Part shown: positions 54,546 to 63,541 of the stretch, in pieces
Layout: each line of letters starts with the position of its first letter
Numbering within the stretch: position 1 is the first letter of the stretch
DNA from: Streptomyces sp. SCSIO 30461
Lineage (GTDB): Bacteria; Actinomycetota; Actinomycetes; Streptomycetales; Streptomycetaceae
DNA length: 64,000 nt
Direction of reading: 5' to 3'
Assembly: GCF_037023745.1 (NCBI RefSeq)
Contig: NZ_CP146101.1
Span: 4,580,001-4,644,000, forward strand
Notes under the pieces: model-generated
Seen by the model: only the letters and a program-made list of their open reading frames with translations
Told to the model about the DNA's origin: nothing
The model's database searches: none
Made by a program: the position numbers and the translations under genes

Positions 54546-55616
54546 TCAGGGCCCTCCATACAGCAGCTCCCCGTCGATGTCCGCGAGCCGGGCGCAGCCG
54601 GCGAGGGCCATGGACGTGGCGAGTTGGGCGCGGTACGAGTCCAGGAGGGTGGTGACGCCCACGGCGCCGCCGAGGGCCAGGGACCAGACGACGGGACGGC
54701 CCAGCAGGACGGCCCGGGCGCCCAGGGCGAGGGCTACCAGCACGTCGGTGCCGGTGCGGATGCCGCCGTCGACGAGGACCGGGACCTCGGTGCCCACCGC
54801 CGCCGCGACAGCGGGGAGGGCGTCCGCGGAGGAGACCGCGCGGTCCAGCTGCCTGCCGCCGTGGTTGGAGACAATCAACCCGGCCGCGCCCGCGGCCACG
54901 CACGCCCTGGCGTCGTCGGCCCGCAATACCCCCTTGACCAGGACGGGCAGCCCTGACATCTGGTGCAGCCGGCCGATGGCGTCCAGACCCAGCGAAGGGT
55001 CCTGTTCCCAGCCGGGCAGCCGGGTGCCGATGCCCACCGAGCGGCACAGCTCGTCGTCCTCGGGCAGGGGCAGCGGCAGTCCCGAAGTCGCCCGGGGCGG
55101 CACGTACGGGGCGTCGACCGTCAGCACCAAGGCCCGCGCGCCGGCGGCGACAGCCCGATCGACCTGGCGGCGGGTGATCTCCGCGTCCCGCAGCCAGTAC
55201 ACCTGGTACCACCAGGGCCCGGCCACCGCGGCGACGTCCTCCGGGTGGCGGGTCGCGCGGGAGGAGAGCACGAGCAGCGAGCCGGCCGCGGCGACGCCCG
55301 CCGCCGTGGCCGTCTCGCCCTCGTCGTGCGCCATGCGGTGGAAGGCCGTCGGGCCGGCGAGCACCGGCGACGCGAGCCTGGTCCCCAGCAGGTCGAGGCC
55401 CGTGTCGACGGACGAGACGTCGCGCAGGACGCGTGGCAGCAGCCGCCGGCCGCGCCAGGCGGCCACCGCCTCGCCCGTGCTGATCTCCTCGTCCGACCCG
55501 GTGGCGTAGAACTCGTACGCGGCCCTGGGCAGGACCTTGCGCACCCGCTCTGCCAGTTCCCCCGACGCGCGGATGCCGGCGCTCGCCGAGCCGGAGAGTT
55601 CCTGTGTCGCCGTCAT
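54546..55616 (-). CDS. FMN-dependent alpha-hydroxyacid oxidase
   Basis: A 356-residue (S)-2-hydroxyacid oxidase/dehydrogenase. The fold is a TIM barrel with the substrate Tyr in AAYEFYATGSDEE (about residues 32-44), the catalytic His/Arg in SNHGGRQLD (about 247-255) and the FMN phosphate site in VDGGIRTGTDV and GRPVVWSLA. It makes a 2-oxo acid from an L-2-hydroxy acid. In this operon it may feed the aminotransferase, as Hmo does in hydroxyphenylglycine synthesis (an analogy, not proof). Last gene, 1 bp after the ATP-grasp stop. Confidence 0.9.
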   Translation of the reverse strand: MTATQELSGSASAGIRASGELAERVRKVLPRAAYEFYATGSDEEISTGEAVAAWRGRRLLPRVLRDVSSVDTGLDLLGTRLASPVLAGPTAFHRMAHDEGETATAAGVAAAGSLLVLSSRATRHPEDVAAVAGPWWYQVYWLRDAEITRRQVDRAVAAGARALVLTVDAPYVPPRATSGLPLPLPEDDELCRSVGIGTRLPGWEQDPSLGLDAIGRLHQMSGLPVLVKGVLRADDARACVAAGAAGLIVSNHGGRQLDRAVSSADALPAVAAAVGTEVPVLVDGGIRTGTDVLVALALGARAVLLGRPVVWSLALGGAVGVTTLLDSYRAQLATSMALAGCARLADIDGELLYGGP

Positions 55617-55617
55617 G

Positions 55618-56895
55618 TCAGACCCAGTCCCCCGCGCCGCCGGCCGCGCCGTCACCGGACACCGTGACCTCGAACTCCAGGGCCGCCACGGCCTGCCGGG
55701 CGCGCTCCATGGCCTCGGCCGCGTCCGTACCCCGGGCGCATACGAAGGCCGCCCGGGACTCCGAGCTGTCCAGGTCCCCCAGCGCGTCGCCGGCGCCGAG
55801 CAGGGCCTCGACGGCCACCACGCCCGGCCGGGCGGCGGCTTCGTCCAGGCCGCCGATCCGCGCGAGGGTGCCGCGGGCCTGCGGGACGGCGAACCAGATC
55901 GCCTCCGGGCTGCGGTCCACCGACGGGTCGGCCAGCGTCTTGCGGATGTCCGCAAGGACCGGCTGTCCCAGCGTCTGGCGCACCACGCAGTCCACCAGGT
56001 CGACTCCGGTGACGTCGTGCACCAGGTACGGGATCTCGTCGCCGGCGAGGCGGATGTGGGTCTCGATGACCCGGGGTCCGGCCGCCGTCAGCACGACCTC
56101 GGTGTGGGTGACGCCGTACGCGATGTCGAGGGCATCGAGCAGCCGCCGCACATACCCGTGCACCGCGTCGGTCTGCTCGGGGGACAGTTCGGCGGGCACG
56201 ACGTGGCCGAGCTCGACGAAGCCCACCGGGTCGGAGAATTTCCGCGTCACGGCGAGGATCTCGTGCTCGCCGTCCTCGGAGAAGGCCTCGACGCTGAACT
56301 GCGGCCCCTCGTGGAAGCGCTCCACCAGCACGCCCGCGTCCGGGATGACCTCGAAGTCTGCCGCGGCGCGGGCGAAGGCCGCCTCCGCCTCGTCGGCGCT
56401 GCGGACCACGGAGACGCCGAAGCTGCCCGCTCCCTGCACCGGCTTGACCACGCACGGAGTGCCGTGCTCCGCCAGGAAGGCCCGCAGTTCGGCCACGTCG
56501 GCGACCCGCCCGCCCGGGGTCTCGTCCACGCCGAGTTCCGCCAGCCGACGGCGCATCGCGTCCTTGTCGTGGACATAGGCGATGGTCTGCGGCGAGTGGC
56601 AGGGCAGGCCGAGGGCGGCGGCGACCGCCGCGGCCCGGTCCTGGTCCCGCTCGCCGAAGGTGCCCACGCGGGTGAAGGGCTGCCTCTCGTGGACGGCGGC
56701 GGCCAGCGCGATCCACTCCGCGTCGGGGGCGTCGCTGCGCAGGGCCAGCACGCGGTCGTGTTGCCCGGGCTTGCGGATCTTGGGGACGAGGTCCATCCGG
56801 CACAGGATGGTCGTGACGACGTCCGGGCCGCCCGCGTCGCGGATCAGGCCGGGGATTTCCCTGCCGCCGCCGACGATCAGTACGTGTTCTGTCAT
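55618..56895 (-). CDS. ATP-grasp ligase, second of the operon
   Basis: A 425-residue ATP-grasp carboxylate-amine ligase. The N-terminus is a Rossmann-like VLIVGGGREIPGLI; the ATP site has CVVKPVQGAGSFGVSVV (about residues 147-163) and VLVERFHEGPQFSVEAF; metal ligands are in VIETHIRLAGDEIP (about residues 290-303). It resembles L-amino-acid ligases that join two amino acids or an amino acid and an acid. Overlaps the MFS gene by 4 bp. Confidence 0.88.
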   Translation of the reverse strand: MTEHVLIVGGGREIPGLIRDAGGPDVVTTILCRMDLVPKIRKPGQHDRVLALRSDAPDAEWIALAAAVHERQPFTRVGTFGERDQDRAAAVAAALGLPCHSPQTIAYVHDKDAMRRRLAELGVDETPGGRVADVAELRAFLAEHGTPCVVKPVQGAGSFGVSVVRSADEAEAAFARAAADFEVIPDAGVLVERFHEGPQFSVEAFSEDGEHEILAVTRKFSDPVGFVELGHVVPAELSPEQTDAVHGYVRRLLDALDIAYGVTHTEVVLTAAGPRVIETHIRLAGDEIPYLVHDVTGVDLVDCVVRQTLGQPVLADIRKTLADPSVDRSPEAIWFAVPQARGTLARIGGLDEAAARPGVVAVEALLGAGDALGDLDSSESRAAFVCARGTDAAEAMERARQAVAALEFEVTVSGDGAAGGAGDWV

Positions 56896-58232
56896 GGGGT
56901 CACCTCGCTGGGAGAACTGGAAGGGGAAGAGAGCGCCGGGGCGGGCGTCGCGCGGGGTGCGCCAGTGGCCCGTACCACCACGGCGGCCAGCGCGAACACC
57001 GCGGCGAGCACGGCCCAGCCCGCCGTGCCCAGCGGCAGCAGCACGCCCGTCATCAGGACCGGGCCGACGATCTGCTGGCCGGTCATCCCCAGGCTGAAGG
57101 CGGCCAGGTAGCGGGATCGGGCCGGCGCGGGCGACAGCTCGTACGACAGGTTCCACACGGCGACCGAGTGCAGGTTCTCGCCCACCGTCAGCAGCACCAC
57201 GGCGAGTACCGCGCAGGCCGCGGCGGGCCACACCGGGACGTGCTCGGCGCCGGCGAACGCCGCGCACGAGACCAGCAGCGGGACGAGGGCGACGGGTACG
57301 AGTCTCAGGGCGCCCGCGGTGGTCTCGGCGAACCGGGCCACGTACACCTGGAGCAGCACGGTCAGCACGGTGTTGACCGCGAGCAGCACCGAGACCGCCG
57401 AGGACGGTGCGTCGGTGGCTGTGGTCAGCCACAGCGGCAGGAGTACGAAGAGCACCGAGTCGTGCAGTGACAGCACGCCGTTGGAGACGGTGAAGAGCAT
57501 GAACCGCAGGTCCTGGAAGGGGCTGCGGACCGCCGTGGGCTGAGGCTCGGCGGCATCCGCCTGCGGTGCGGGGGCTGCCGGAGGCACGGCCGCGGCCCGG
57601 CGGCGCAGTTGCTCCACCACGGCGGCGATCACCCAGAAGGTCGCGGCGTTCGCCAGGAACAGCGCGACGAACGCCGCCCGTTCCTGGATCGCGAGGACCG
57701 CGCCCGCGAGCAGGAAGCCCGCGGTCAGGCCGATGTTGCGCACCGAGCGGATGGAGGCCATCGTCCGGGTCTGGCTCTGCCCGCCCTCGACGATGCCCAC
57801 AACCACCTGCTGGAGGGGTGAGCAGCCACGGTCCAGGGCGGTGAGTACGCAGGTGAGCACGGCGTACGGCCAGAAGTCGTCGATCAGCGCGAATCCGGCG
57901 TAGCCGAGGCCGCGCAGCGTCAGCAGGGCGACGTACACCCGTACCGGACCCACTCGGTCGGCCAGCCGGCCGAGCGGCACGGGGCTGAGCAGCCCGGCCA
58001 CCGCGGCGACGGACAGCACCAGGCCGACCCGGGCGGCGGGCAGGCCGACGACCGTGACGAAGTACAGGGTGGAGGCGGCCAGGAACATGCCCGAGCCGAC
58101 CGAGTCGACCGCGGCGCCGGCCGCCAGCCGGCGTCCCGCGGGTGTCTTGGGCAGGATGGCAAGCAGCACGCTGGCGATCCGGCCGGCCGCGCGCTGTTCC
58201 TCCTCCTTCGTGCCGCTCGGCTGCCCGCTCAT
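56892..58232 (-). CDS. MFS transporter
   Basis: A 446-residue protein with about 12 helices, major facilitator type. The conserved loop 2-3 motif is visible in LGRLADRVGPVRVY (about residues 98-111). A hydrophilic central loop (PPAAPAPQADAAEPQP) separates the halves. It is likely the exporter and self-protection for the operon product. Overlaps both neighbours by 4 bp (ATGA). Confidence 0.9.
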   Translation of the reverse strand: MSGQPSGTKEEEQRAAGRIASVLLAILPKTPAGRRLAAGAAVDSVGSGMFLAASTLYFVTVVGLPAARVGLVLSVAAVAGLLSPVPLGRLADRVGPVRVYVALLTLRGLGYAGFALIDDFWPYAVLTCVLTALDRGCSPLQQVVVGIVEGGQSQTRTMASIRSVRNIGLTAGFLLAGAVLAIQERAAFVALFLANAATFWVIAAVVEQLRRRAAAVPPAAPAPQADAAEPQPTAVRSPFQDLRFMLFTVSNGVLSLHDSVLFVLLPLWLTTATDAPSSAVSVLLAVNTVLTVLLQVYVARFAETTAGALRLVPVALVPLLVSCAAFAGAEHVPVWPAAACAVLAVVLLTVGENLHSVAVWNLSYELSPAPARSRYLAAFSLGMTGQQIVGPVLMTGVLLPLGTAGWAVLAAVFALAAVVVRATGAPRATPAPALSSPSSSPSEVTP

Positions 58233-59053
58233 ATGCCGCTCCGTTCCGCGGACGCGGATCCGACGATCCAGTCGACCAGTTCGGCGGTACGTCGTACGTG
58301 GACGGCTGTGGCGGCCTCCGGGGCCGGCTGGCGCAGGTGGTTCCAGGTGTACTGGCGGGCCGCGTTGACGCAGGTCTCGGCCTGTTCGTCCGGGTACGCC
58401 GGAGCGGCCGACAGCAGAACCACGGCCAGCGCAAGCCGGCCGATACGGTCCACCAGCACCCAGCCGCCGGCGGCGGTGTGCGCCGGGTCGGCCCCGACCC
58501 ACTCGTCTCGCGTGGTGCCCAGGCCCGACAGCGCCGACTCGGCGATCTCCCAGGCGGCGGCCGCCCGGCCGACCGGGCACGGGCCCAGCGCGGTACGCAG
58601 CCGATCGCGCACCCCGTCGTACATCTCGGCCGCGGCCAGCGCGGTGACCAGGGCCGCCACCTGGCCGTGCGCCGCCACGGCGGCACGTGCGGTGCCGTCC
58701 GGCACGTCGGCGTCCGTCGCGGACCGGCCCGTTCCGGTCATGGCCAGGACGCGTGCGGTGTCCGTCTCCACGGCCCACAGCGCGCACCCGCGCAGTACGT
58801 CGGCCGCCGGAGCCGGGTCCTGCCCGCCAGCCGGGGCCGCCTGATGCGCGGCCCAGGCCCGGGCGGCCGCCAGGTCGATCAGCCGGTCGCACAGCTCCTC
58901 GTCCAGCGCGGCCCGCCAGGCAGAGGCACCGGCCGGACCGGCCTCGCCCGGCTCCGGTGCGTCCAGTACCGTCCGCAGCCGCCGCGTGGCTTTCTCCAGC
59001 GAGGCGGCCGCGGCGGCCGCACCCGCTTCCCCGGTCGCCTCCACTGCGCTCAT
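58229..59053 (-). CDS. unrecognised helical protein of the biosynthetic operon
   Basis: A 274-residue, Ala-rich, all-helical soluble protein. Segments such as ADVLRGCALWAVETDTARVLAM, VGRAAAAWEIAESALSGLGTTRDEWVGAD and CVNAARQYTWNHLRQP are distinctive, but I recognise no family. The layout of long helices faintly recalls an acyl-CoA dehydrogenase C-terminal bundle. Overlaps at both ends put it in the pathway. Confidence 0.75.
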   Translation of the reverse strand: MSAVEATGEAGAAAAAASLEKATRRLRTVLDAPEPGEAGPAGASAWRAALDEELCDRLIDLAAARAWAAHQAAPAGGQDPAPAADVLRGCALWAVETDTARVLAMTGTGRSATDADVPDGTARAAVAAHGQVAALVTALAAAEMYDGVRDRLRTALGPCPVGRAAAAWEIAESALSGLGTTRDEWVGADPAHTAAGGWVLVDRIGRLALAVVLLSAAPAYPDEQAETCVNAARQYTWNHLRQPAPEAATAVHVRRTAELVDWIVGSASAERSGI

Positions 59054-59970
59054 GCCTGCTCCAGCCAGCGCGCGTACCCGTCGTGCCGGCCGCCGACCAC
59101 GTCACGGAAGAGGTCGCGCAGCTGCTTGGTCACCGGGCCGACGCCGCCCGCACCCAGCGGGCGCTCGTCCACCGAGGCGACCGGCACGATCTCGGCGGCG
59201 GTCCCGGTCAGGAACGCCTCGTCCGCGATGTAGACCTCGCTGCGCGGGATCCTCCGCTCCGTCACCTGCAGGCCCAGGTCGCGGGCCATGGTGATGACGC
59301 TGTCACGGGTGATGCCCGGCAGGACCCCGTCGCTGACCGGCGGCGTGACCAGGGCGCCGTCGCGCACCAGGAACAGGTTGGCGGCCGAGGCCTCCGCGAC
59401 GTGTCCGGTCGCGGTCAGCATCAGCGCGTCGTCGTATCCGGCACGCAGCGCGCCCACCTTGGCGAGCGCGCTGTTGACGTAGGCGCCGGTGGCCTTGGCG
59501 AGCGGTGGCACCGTCTGGTGGGAGTTGCGCTGCCAGTTGCTGACGATCAGCCGGCAGCCCTCCGCCTCGGCCTTGTCGCCGAGGTACGAGCCCCAGGGCC
59601 ACACCGCGATCGACATCTTCACCGCGTCCAGCTGCGGCGCGACGCCCATCTCCCCGTAGCCCAGGTAGGCGATGGGGCGGATGTAGCAGGATTCGTGGCC
59701 GTTGATCCGGACCAGTTCGAGCACCGCGGAGATCAGCTCTTCGTCGGTCCAGGGCAGTTCCATCAGGTACACGCGTGCCGAGTCGCGCAGCCGCGCGATG
59801 TGCTCGCGCAGCCGGAACACGGCCGGGCCCGAGTCCGTGGCGTAGGCGCGGATGCCCTCGTAGACGCCCCATCCGTAGTGCAGGCTCGGCGTGAGCACAT
59901 GCACCTTCGCATCGTCCCAGGGGACCAGCTCGCCGTCCATCCAGATGAAGGGGGTCGGGGTCAGTGGCAT
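59050..59970 (-). CDS. class IV (branched-chain type) aminotransferase
   Basis: A 306-residue PLP enzyme of the IlvE family: FIWMDGELVPWDDAKVHVLT at the start, HYGWGVYEGIRAY, the Schiff-base Lys in PLAKATGAYVNSALAK (about residue 161), and EASAANLFLVRDG and LPGITRDSVI for the phosphate. It interconverts branched-chain or related 2-oxo acids and L-amino acids. As a second copy in a cluster it probably serves an unusual amino acid. Confidence 0.9.
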   Translation of the reverse strand: MPLTPTPFIWMDGELVPWDDAKVHVLTPSLHYGWGVYEGIRAYATDSGPAVFRLREHIARLRDSARVYLMELPWTDEELISAVLELVRINGHESCYIRPIAYLGYGEMGVAPQLDAVKMSIAVWPWGSYLGDKAEAEGCRLIVSNWQRNSHQTVPPLAKATGAYVNSALAKVGALRAGYDDALMLTATGHVAEASAANLFLVRDGALVTPPVSDGVLPGITRDSVITMARDLGLQVTERRIPRSEVYIADEAFLTGTAAEIVPVASVDERPLGAGGVGPVTKQLRDLFRDVVGGRHDGYARWLEQA

Positions 59971-59976
59971 GTCTGC

Positions 59977-61191
59977 TCAGTCTCCTTGTGAGGTGGTGCT
60001 GTCCTGCCCGAGGCCGAGCAGCCGGTCGCGCTCGCTCGCCCCTTGCAGGCGTACGGTCTCGTCGAGCTCTGCGCGGCCCTCGCCGGTGAAGCGGAACCAG
60101 CCGTGCCGCGCTTCGAGGTCGCAGCCGCGCAGCTTCTTCGCGTCGTAAGCGGCGAGGCCGTACCAGATCTCGCGCACGTCGTGGGCCAGTGCCCAGCGGA
60201 TCGTCTCGTGGTAGGTGAGGGCGAAGTAGACGCCCCTGGCCCGGTCGTCGTCGAAGCCCGCCGTCCGCCCGTACAGGGCCCGGCCGGCCCGCAGGTACAG
60301 GACGAAGCCGAGGGTCTCGCCGTCGCGTTCGGCGCTCAGGACGAGACAGCTGTCGCCGACCGTCTCGCGGATGGCGTCGAAGTCCCGCTGGACGCGGGGC
60401 CGTCCGCCGGGCAGCCCGTACTTGGCGCGCAGGGCGACCTGGAGGTCGACGACCGAGTCCGAGAGCGCCTCCGGTCCCTCGCGGACCACGGTGCGGAAGC
60501 CGGCCTCTGCGTACTCGCCCAGCTCCCGGTGGGCACGCCTGCGCTTGCGGCTGGCCAGGCCCGCCAGGTACGCGTCCCAGTCCGGCGCGTCGAGCCGCAG
60601 GACGGACTCGGCGCCGAGCACGGCCGGGACGTGGCCGCGGGCCTCCGCCGCCGGGCCGAGAACAGCGGCCTGCTCGTCGGTGGCGTACAGCAGGGAGCTG
60701 CTGCGGCAGCCGAGTTCGGCCGCGGCCTCGTCCAGGAGGCGCGGCAGCTCGGCGAGGACCCGCGTCCGGCCGGCCGTGTCGCGGCCGGTGGCGTGCACGA
60801 TGCCGTGGTGCGAGCCGAACATGGCCAGTGCCACGGAGGGGTACTGGCCGCGGCGGGCCTCGGCCAGGCTGCCGCCCAGCTCGTCCCAGCGTGCCCGCTC
60901 GGCCGGGGCCAGCAGCTCCGGGGCGCCGAAGGCGTTGAGCTCGCCGGTCATCTTCGGGGTGTCGTAGAAGAGCAGCCCGCCGCCGTCGCGGGTGACGAGC
61001 AGGGGAGCGAGGGCCACCAGCTCGCCGGACTCGCGTACGGCGAGGTAGCAGACCTCGTGCAGGTCGGTGCGCTCGGTGAAGCGCCACCAGCGGTCGTCCT
61101 CCCAGAACACCGCGGGCGCGGCGAGGGCCGGGAACGCGGCGGCGGTGGGCCGCTGGTCGGGGTGCAGGACCTCCGCGGTCAGGTCGCTCAC
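59977..61191 (-). CDS. GNAT/BioF2-like (FemAB-related) transferase
   Basis: A 404-residue double-GNAT-like protein. The C-terminal half has SRKRRRAHRELGEYAEAGF, LRAGRALYGRTAGFDD and REIWYGLAAYDAKKLRGCDL, typical of COG3146-type peptidoglycan-biosynthesis/BioF2-like acyltransferases. It could transfer an aminoacyl or acyl group to the product. Stop overlaps nothing; a 6-bp gap leads to the aminotransferase. Confidence 0.8.
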   Translation of the reverse strand: MSDLTAEVLHPDQRPTAAAFPALAAPAVFWEDDRWWRFTERTDLHEVCYLAVRESGELVALAPLLVTRDGGGLLFYDTPKMTGELNAFGAPELLAPAERARWDELGGSLAEARRGQYPSVALAMFGSHHGIVHATGRDTAGRTRVLAELPRLLDEAAAELGCRSSSLLYATDEQAAVLGPAAEARGHVPAVLGAESVLRLDAPDWDAYLAGLASRKRRRAHRELGEYAEAGFRTVVREGPEALSDSVVDLQVALRAKYGLPGGRPRVQRDFDAIRETVGDSCLVLSAERDGETLGFVLYLRAGRALYGRTAGFDDDRARGVYFALTYHETIRWALAHDVREIWYGLAAYDAKKLRGCDLEARHGWFRFTGEGRAELDETVRLQGASERDRLLGLGQDSTTSQGD

Positions 61192-62426
61192 CGGGACGCC
61201 CCCTCAGGCTCGGCGCCTGCCGGTTCCCAGCCGAACGCCGCTTCCGCCGCCGCGCCCGTCTTGTCGAGGAGGGCGAGCAGTTCCCCGGCGTCCTGCGCCT
61301 CGACCAGCCAGGTCGCGATGAAGTCGCCGGACTTGCGGCCCGCGTACCGGGCGCCGCCCCAGTCCTCGCCGAGCCGGGCGAGGACGGCGAACTCCCGTGT
61401 CCCGGCCGGCGCTTCGGCGGGCAGCCGGACGATACGACCGTCGCGCGGCGGCAGGCCGAAGTTAGCCACCAGCGGCGCGGCGGCGGCGTGCGCGCGTACG
61501 GCGTCCAGGTCCACCGGCAGCCCGCACTCGAGCCTGGCCCACAGGTGCCGCGGGTCAAGACCGAGCAGGGCCTCCAGCATGGCCGGGATCGGGGTGCCGC
61601 CCACCCGGCCGGCGATCTCGCAGAGCACGATCCCGCCAGCGTCCGGCACGAAGAACTCGGCGTGCACGAAGAGCGCGGGGGCGGCGGGCAGCGCACCGAC
61701 CAGCTTCCAGGTCTCCGCGACCAGCCGCTCGTACAGCGGGTCGTCGGCGGGCAGCGTCCAGCTGCCGTTGCCGGAGTCGGTCCAGTGCGACAGGCAGCCG
61801 CCGTCGGTGTACACGGACGGCACGCACACCACCGGCTCCCCGCCGACGTGCAGCGCGTCCACATGACACATGCGACCGGTGACATACCCCTCGACCTCGT
61901 AGTCCCCAGCGGTCAACCGGTCGGCCAGCTCCGGGATCTGCGCCGGGTCGTGCAGCACCGTGACGCCGGTGGAACCGGATCCGCCGCGCGGCTTGACCAC
62001 GACCGGGCCCGGGTGGGCGGCCATGAATGCCTCGACGTCGGCCGCGGAGGCGACCGCCGCGAACGGCGGCACCGCCACCCCGCCCGCCGCCGCGAGCTCC
62101 TTCATCAGCACCTTGTCGCGGTACGCGCGGGCGCTTTCGGGGAGCTGGCCGGGCAGACCGAGTTCGGCGCGCAGCGCTGCGGCCCGCTCCACGTCCACCT
62201 CGGCCAGGGCCAGTACGCGCGTGACGGCGTGCCGGCCGGCCATCCGCCGGGCGGCCTCGAGGACGGCGGCGTCGTCGGTGTAGTCCGGGACCCGTTCGAC
62301 CTCGGCGAAGCCGGGCCCGGGGTCCACGCCCTCCGCGGTGACGGCAAGGAGCCGGCCCGACTTCTCTTGCAGCCACTCGGCGAACGGCAGGCCCGCGTTG
62401 CGCGGGCTGAGCAGGACAAGGATCAC
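61188..62426 (-). CDS. ATP-grasp ligase, first of the operon
   Basis: A 412-residue ATP-grasp ligase with PVVVKPRGGSGSTGVTVL (about residues 141-158), VEGYVTGRMCHVDALHVGG and LCEIAGRVGGTPIPAML with the metal ligands. It differs from the second ligase and may join another bond. GTG at 62426 overlaps the upstream stop (GTGA). Confidence 0.88.
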   Translation of the reverse strand: MILVLLSPRNAGLPFAEWLQEKSGRLLAVTAEGVDPGPGFAEVERVPDYTDDAAVLEAARRMAGRHAVTRVLALAEVDVERAAALRAELGLPGQLPESARAYRDKVLMKELAAAGGVAVPPFAAVASAADVEAFMAAHPGPVVVKPRGGSGSTGVTVLHDPAQIPELADRLTAGDYEVEGYVTGRMCHVDALHVGGEPVVCVPSVYTDGGCLSHWTDSGNGSWTLPADDPLYERLVAETWKLVGALPAAPALFVHAEFFVPDAGGIVLCEIAGRVGGTPIPAMLEALLGLDPRHLWARLECGLPVDLDAVRAHAAAAPLVANFGLPPRDGRIVRLPAEAPAGTREFAVLARLGEDWGGARYAGRKSGDFIATWLVEAQDAGELLALLDKTGAAAEAAFGWEPAGAEPEGASR

Positions 62427-63541
62427 GCCGACACCTCCGGCCAGGCCACGCCCTGCTCCGCGGCGAGCACCGCGAAGGCCGAAGCGGTGTGCGGGTCCAG
62501 CGGAATGCCCAGCTCCGTGCGCTCGGCGGCGATCCGCCGCTGCGGGTCGCCGGGCACCTGGACGGGCTGCTCGGCATCGGCGCCGGGCCGGGTGCCGCGG
62601 GTGGTGTCGAGCATGCCGGCGAGCCCCGTCGCGAAGTCCTGCCGGCCGGCGAAGGCTGCCGGGTCCAGGCAGACGATCAGGTGGCCGATGCCGCGGCTGC
62701 GGCCGGGGGTGGACGCGCCGATGTGCTCCAGCTCCCAGTCGGCCGGCGAACCGGTCAGCACCGCGCCGAGCAGGGTGGCCACCATGGCCAGGCCCTGCCC
62801 CTTGTAGCCGCCCAGCGGCGAGAGCGCGTACGCCTGCTCGGGGTCGGTGGCCGGGCGGCCCTCGGCGTCGGTCGCCCAGCCGGGGTCCAGTGCCCGGCCT
62901 TGCTTGCGGCGCTCCTTGATCTCGCCAAAGCAGACCTGGCTCGTCGCCATGTCGAGGGCGAACTCGTCGTCCTCGACGGCGGCGGCGAAGCTCAGCGGGT
63001 TGGTGCCGTAGAGCGGTTCGGTCCCGGAGAAGGGGGCGACCCGCGAGGCGGCGGAGGTGGTGACGATGCCGACCAGGCCCTCCTGGGCCAGGTACCGGCT
63101 GTAGACGGAGGCCGCGCCGAAGTGGTTGGAGTTGCGGACGCCGACCGCGGCCACGCCGTGGCTGCGGGCCCGCTCGGCTGCGATCCGGGCGGCGGCCAGG
63201 CCGGCCACCACGCCCAGCGCCCCGTCGGCGTCGAGCATCACAGCCGCGCCGCTGTCCCGGACGGTACGGATCTCCGGACGGGCGGTGGCGATCTTGTCGG
63301 CCAACTCGTCGAGGTACTGCGGCAGCAGCCGCAGGCCATGGGTGTCGATGCCGCGCAGTGACGTCTCGGCCAGGGCCTGCGCCACCTCCCCGGCGTCCTC
63401 GGCGGACAGGCCGGCGCCGGTCAGGGCCGTCTCGGCCAGGGCCACGGCCGTGGCGGCCGGGAGCAGGGGCGCGGCAGGGGCCGCGCTGCCGGCGGATTCC
63501 CCGGCGGCCGTGGGGTACTGCACGTCGTGCACGTGGGTCAT
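62423..63541 (-). CDS. Ldh-family (malate/lactate/ureidoglycolate) oxidoreductase
   Basis: A 372-residue NAD(P)-dependent enzyme of the YlbC/Ldh2 fold, unrelated to classic lactate dehydrogenase. RGIDTHGLRLLPQY has the conserved His (about residue 68), NSNHFGAASVYSRYLAQEGL the substrate loop, and TNPLSFAAAV and GGYKGQGLAMV the cofactor region. Members reduce 2-oxo acids or cyclic imines. It may set a stereocentre on a 2-hydroxy acid or imino acid precursor. Confidence 0.88.
   Translation of the reverse strand: MTHVHDVQYPTAAGESAGSAAPAAPLLPAATAVALAETALTGAGLSAEDAGEVAQALAETSLRGIDTHGLRLLPQYLDELADKIATARPEIRTVRDSGAAVMLDADGALGVVAGLAAARIAAERARSHGVAAVGVRNSNHFGAASVYSRYLAQEGLVGIVTTSAASRVAPFSGTEPLYGTNPLSFAAAVEDDEFALDMATSQVCFGEIKERRKQGRALDPGWATDAEGRPATDPEQAYALSPLGGYKGQGLAMVATLLGAVLTGSPADWELEHIGASTPGRSRGIGHLIVCLDPAAFAGRQDFATGLAGMLDTTRGTRPGADAEQPVQVPGDPQRRIAAERTELGIPLDPHTASAFAVLAAEQGVAWPEVSA

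Noticed and set aside
55537..57111. 524-codon plus-strand frame opposite the ATP-grasp and oxidase genes
   Set aside because: Shadow; the minus-strand proteins have full family motifs.
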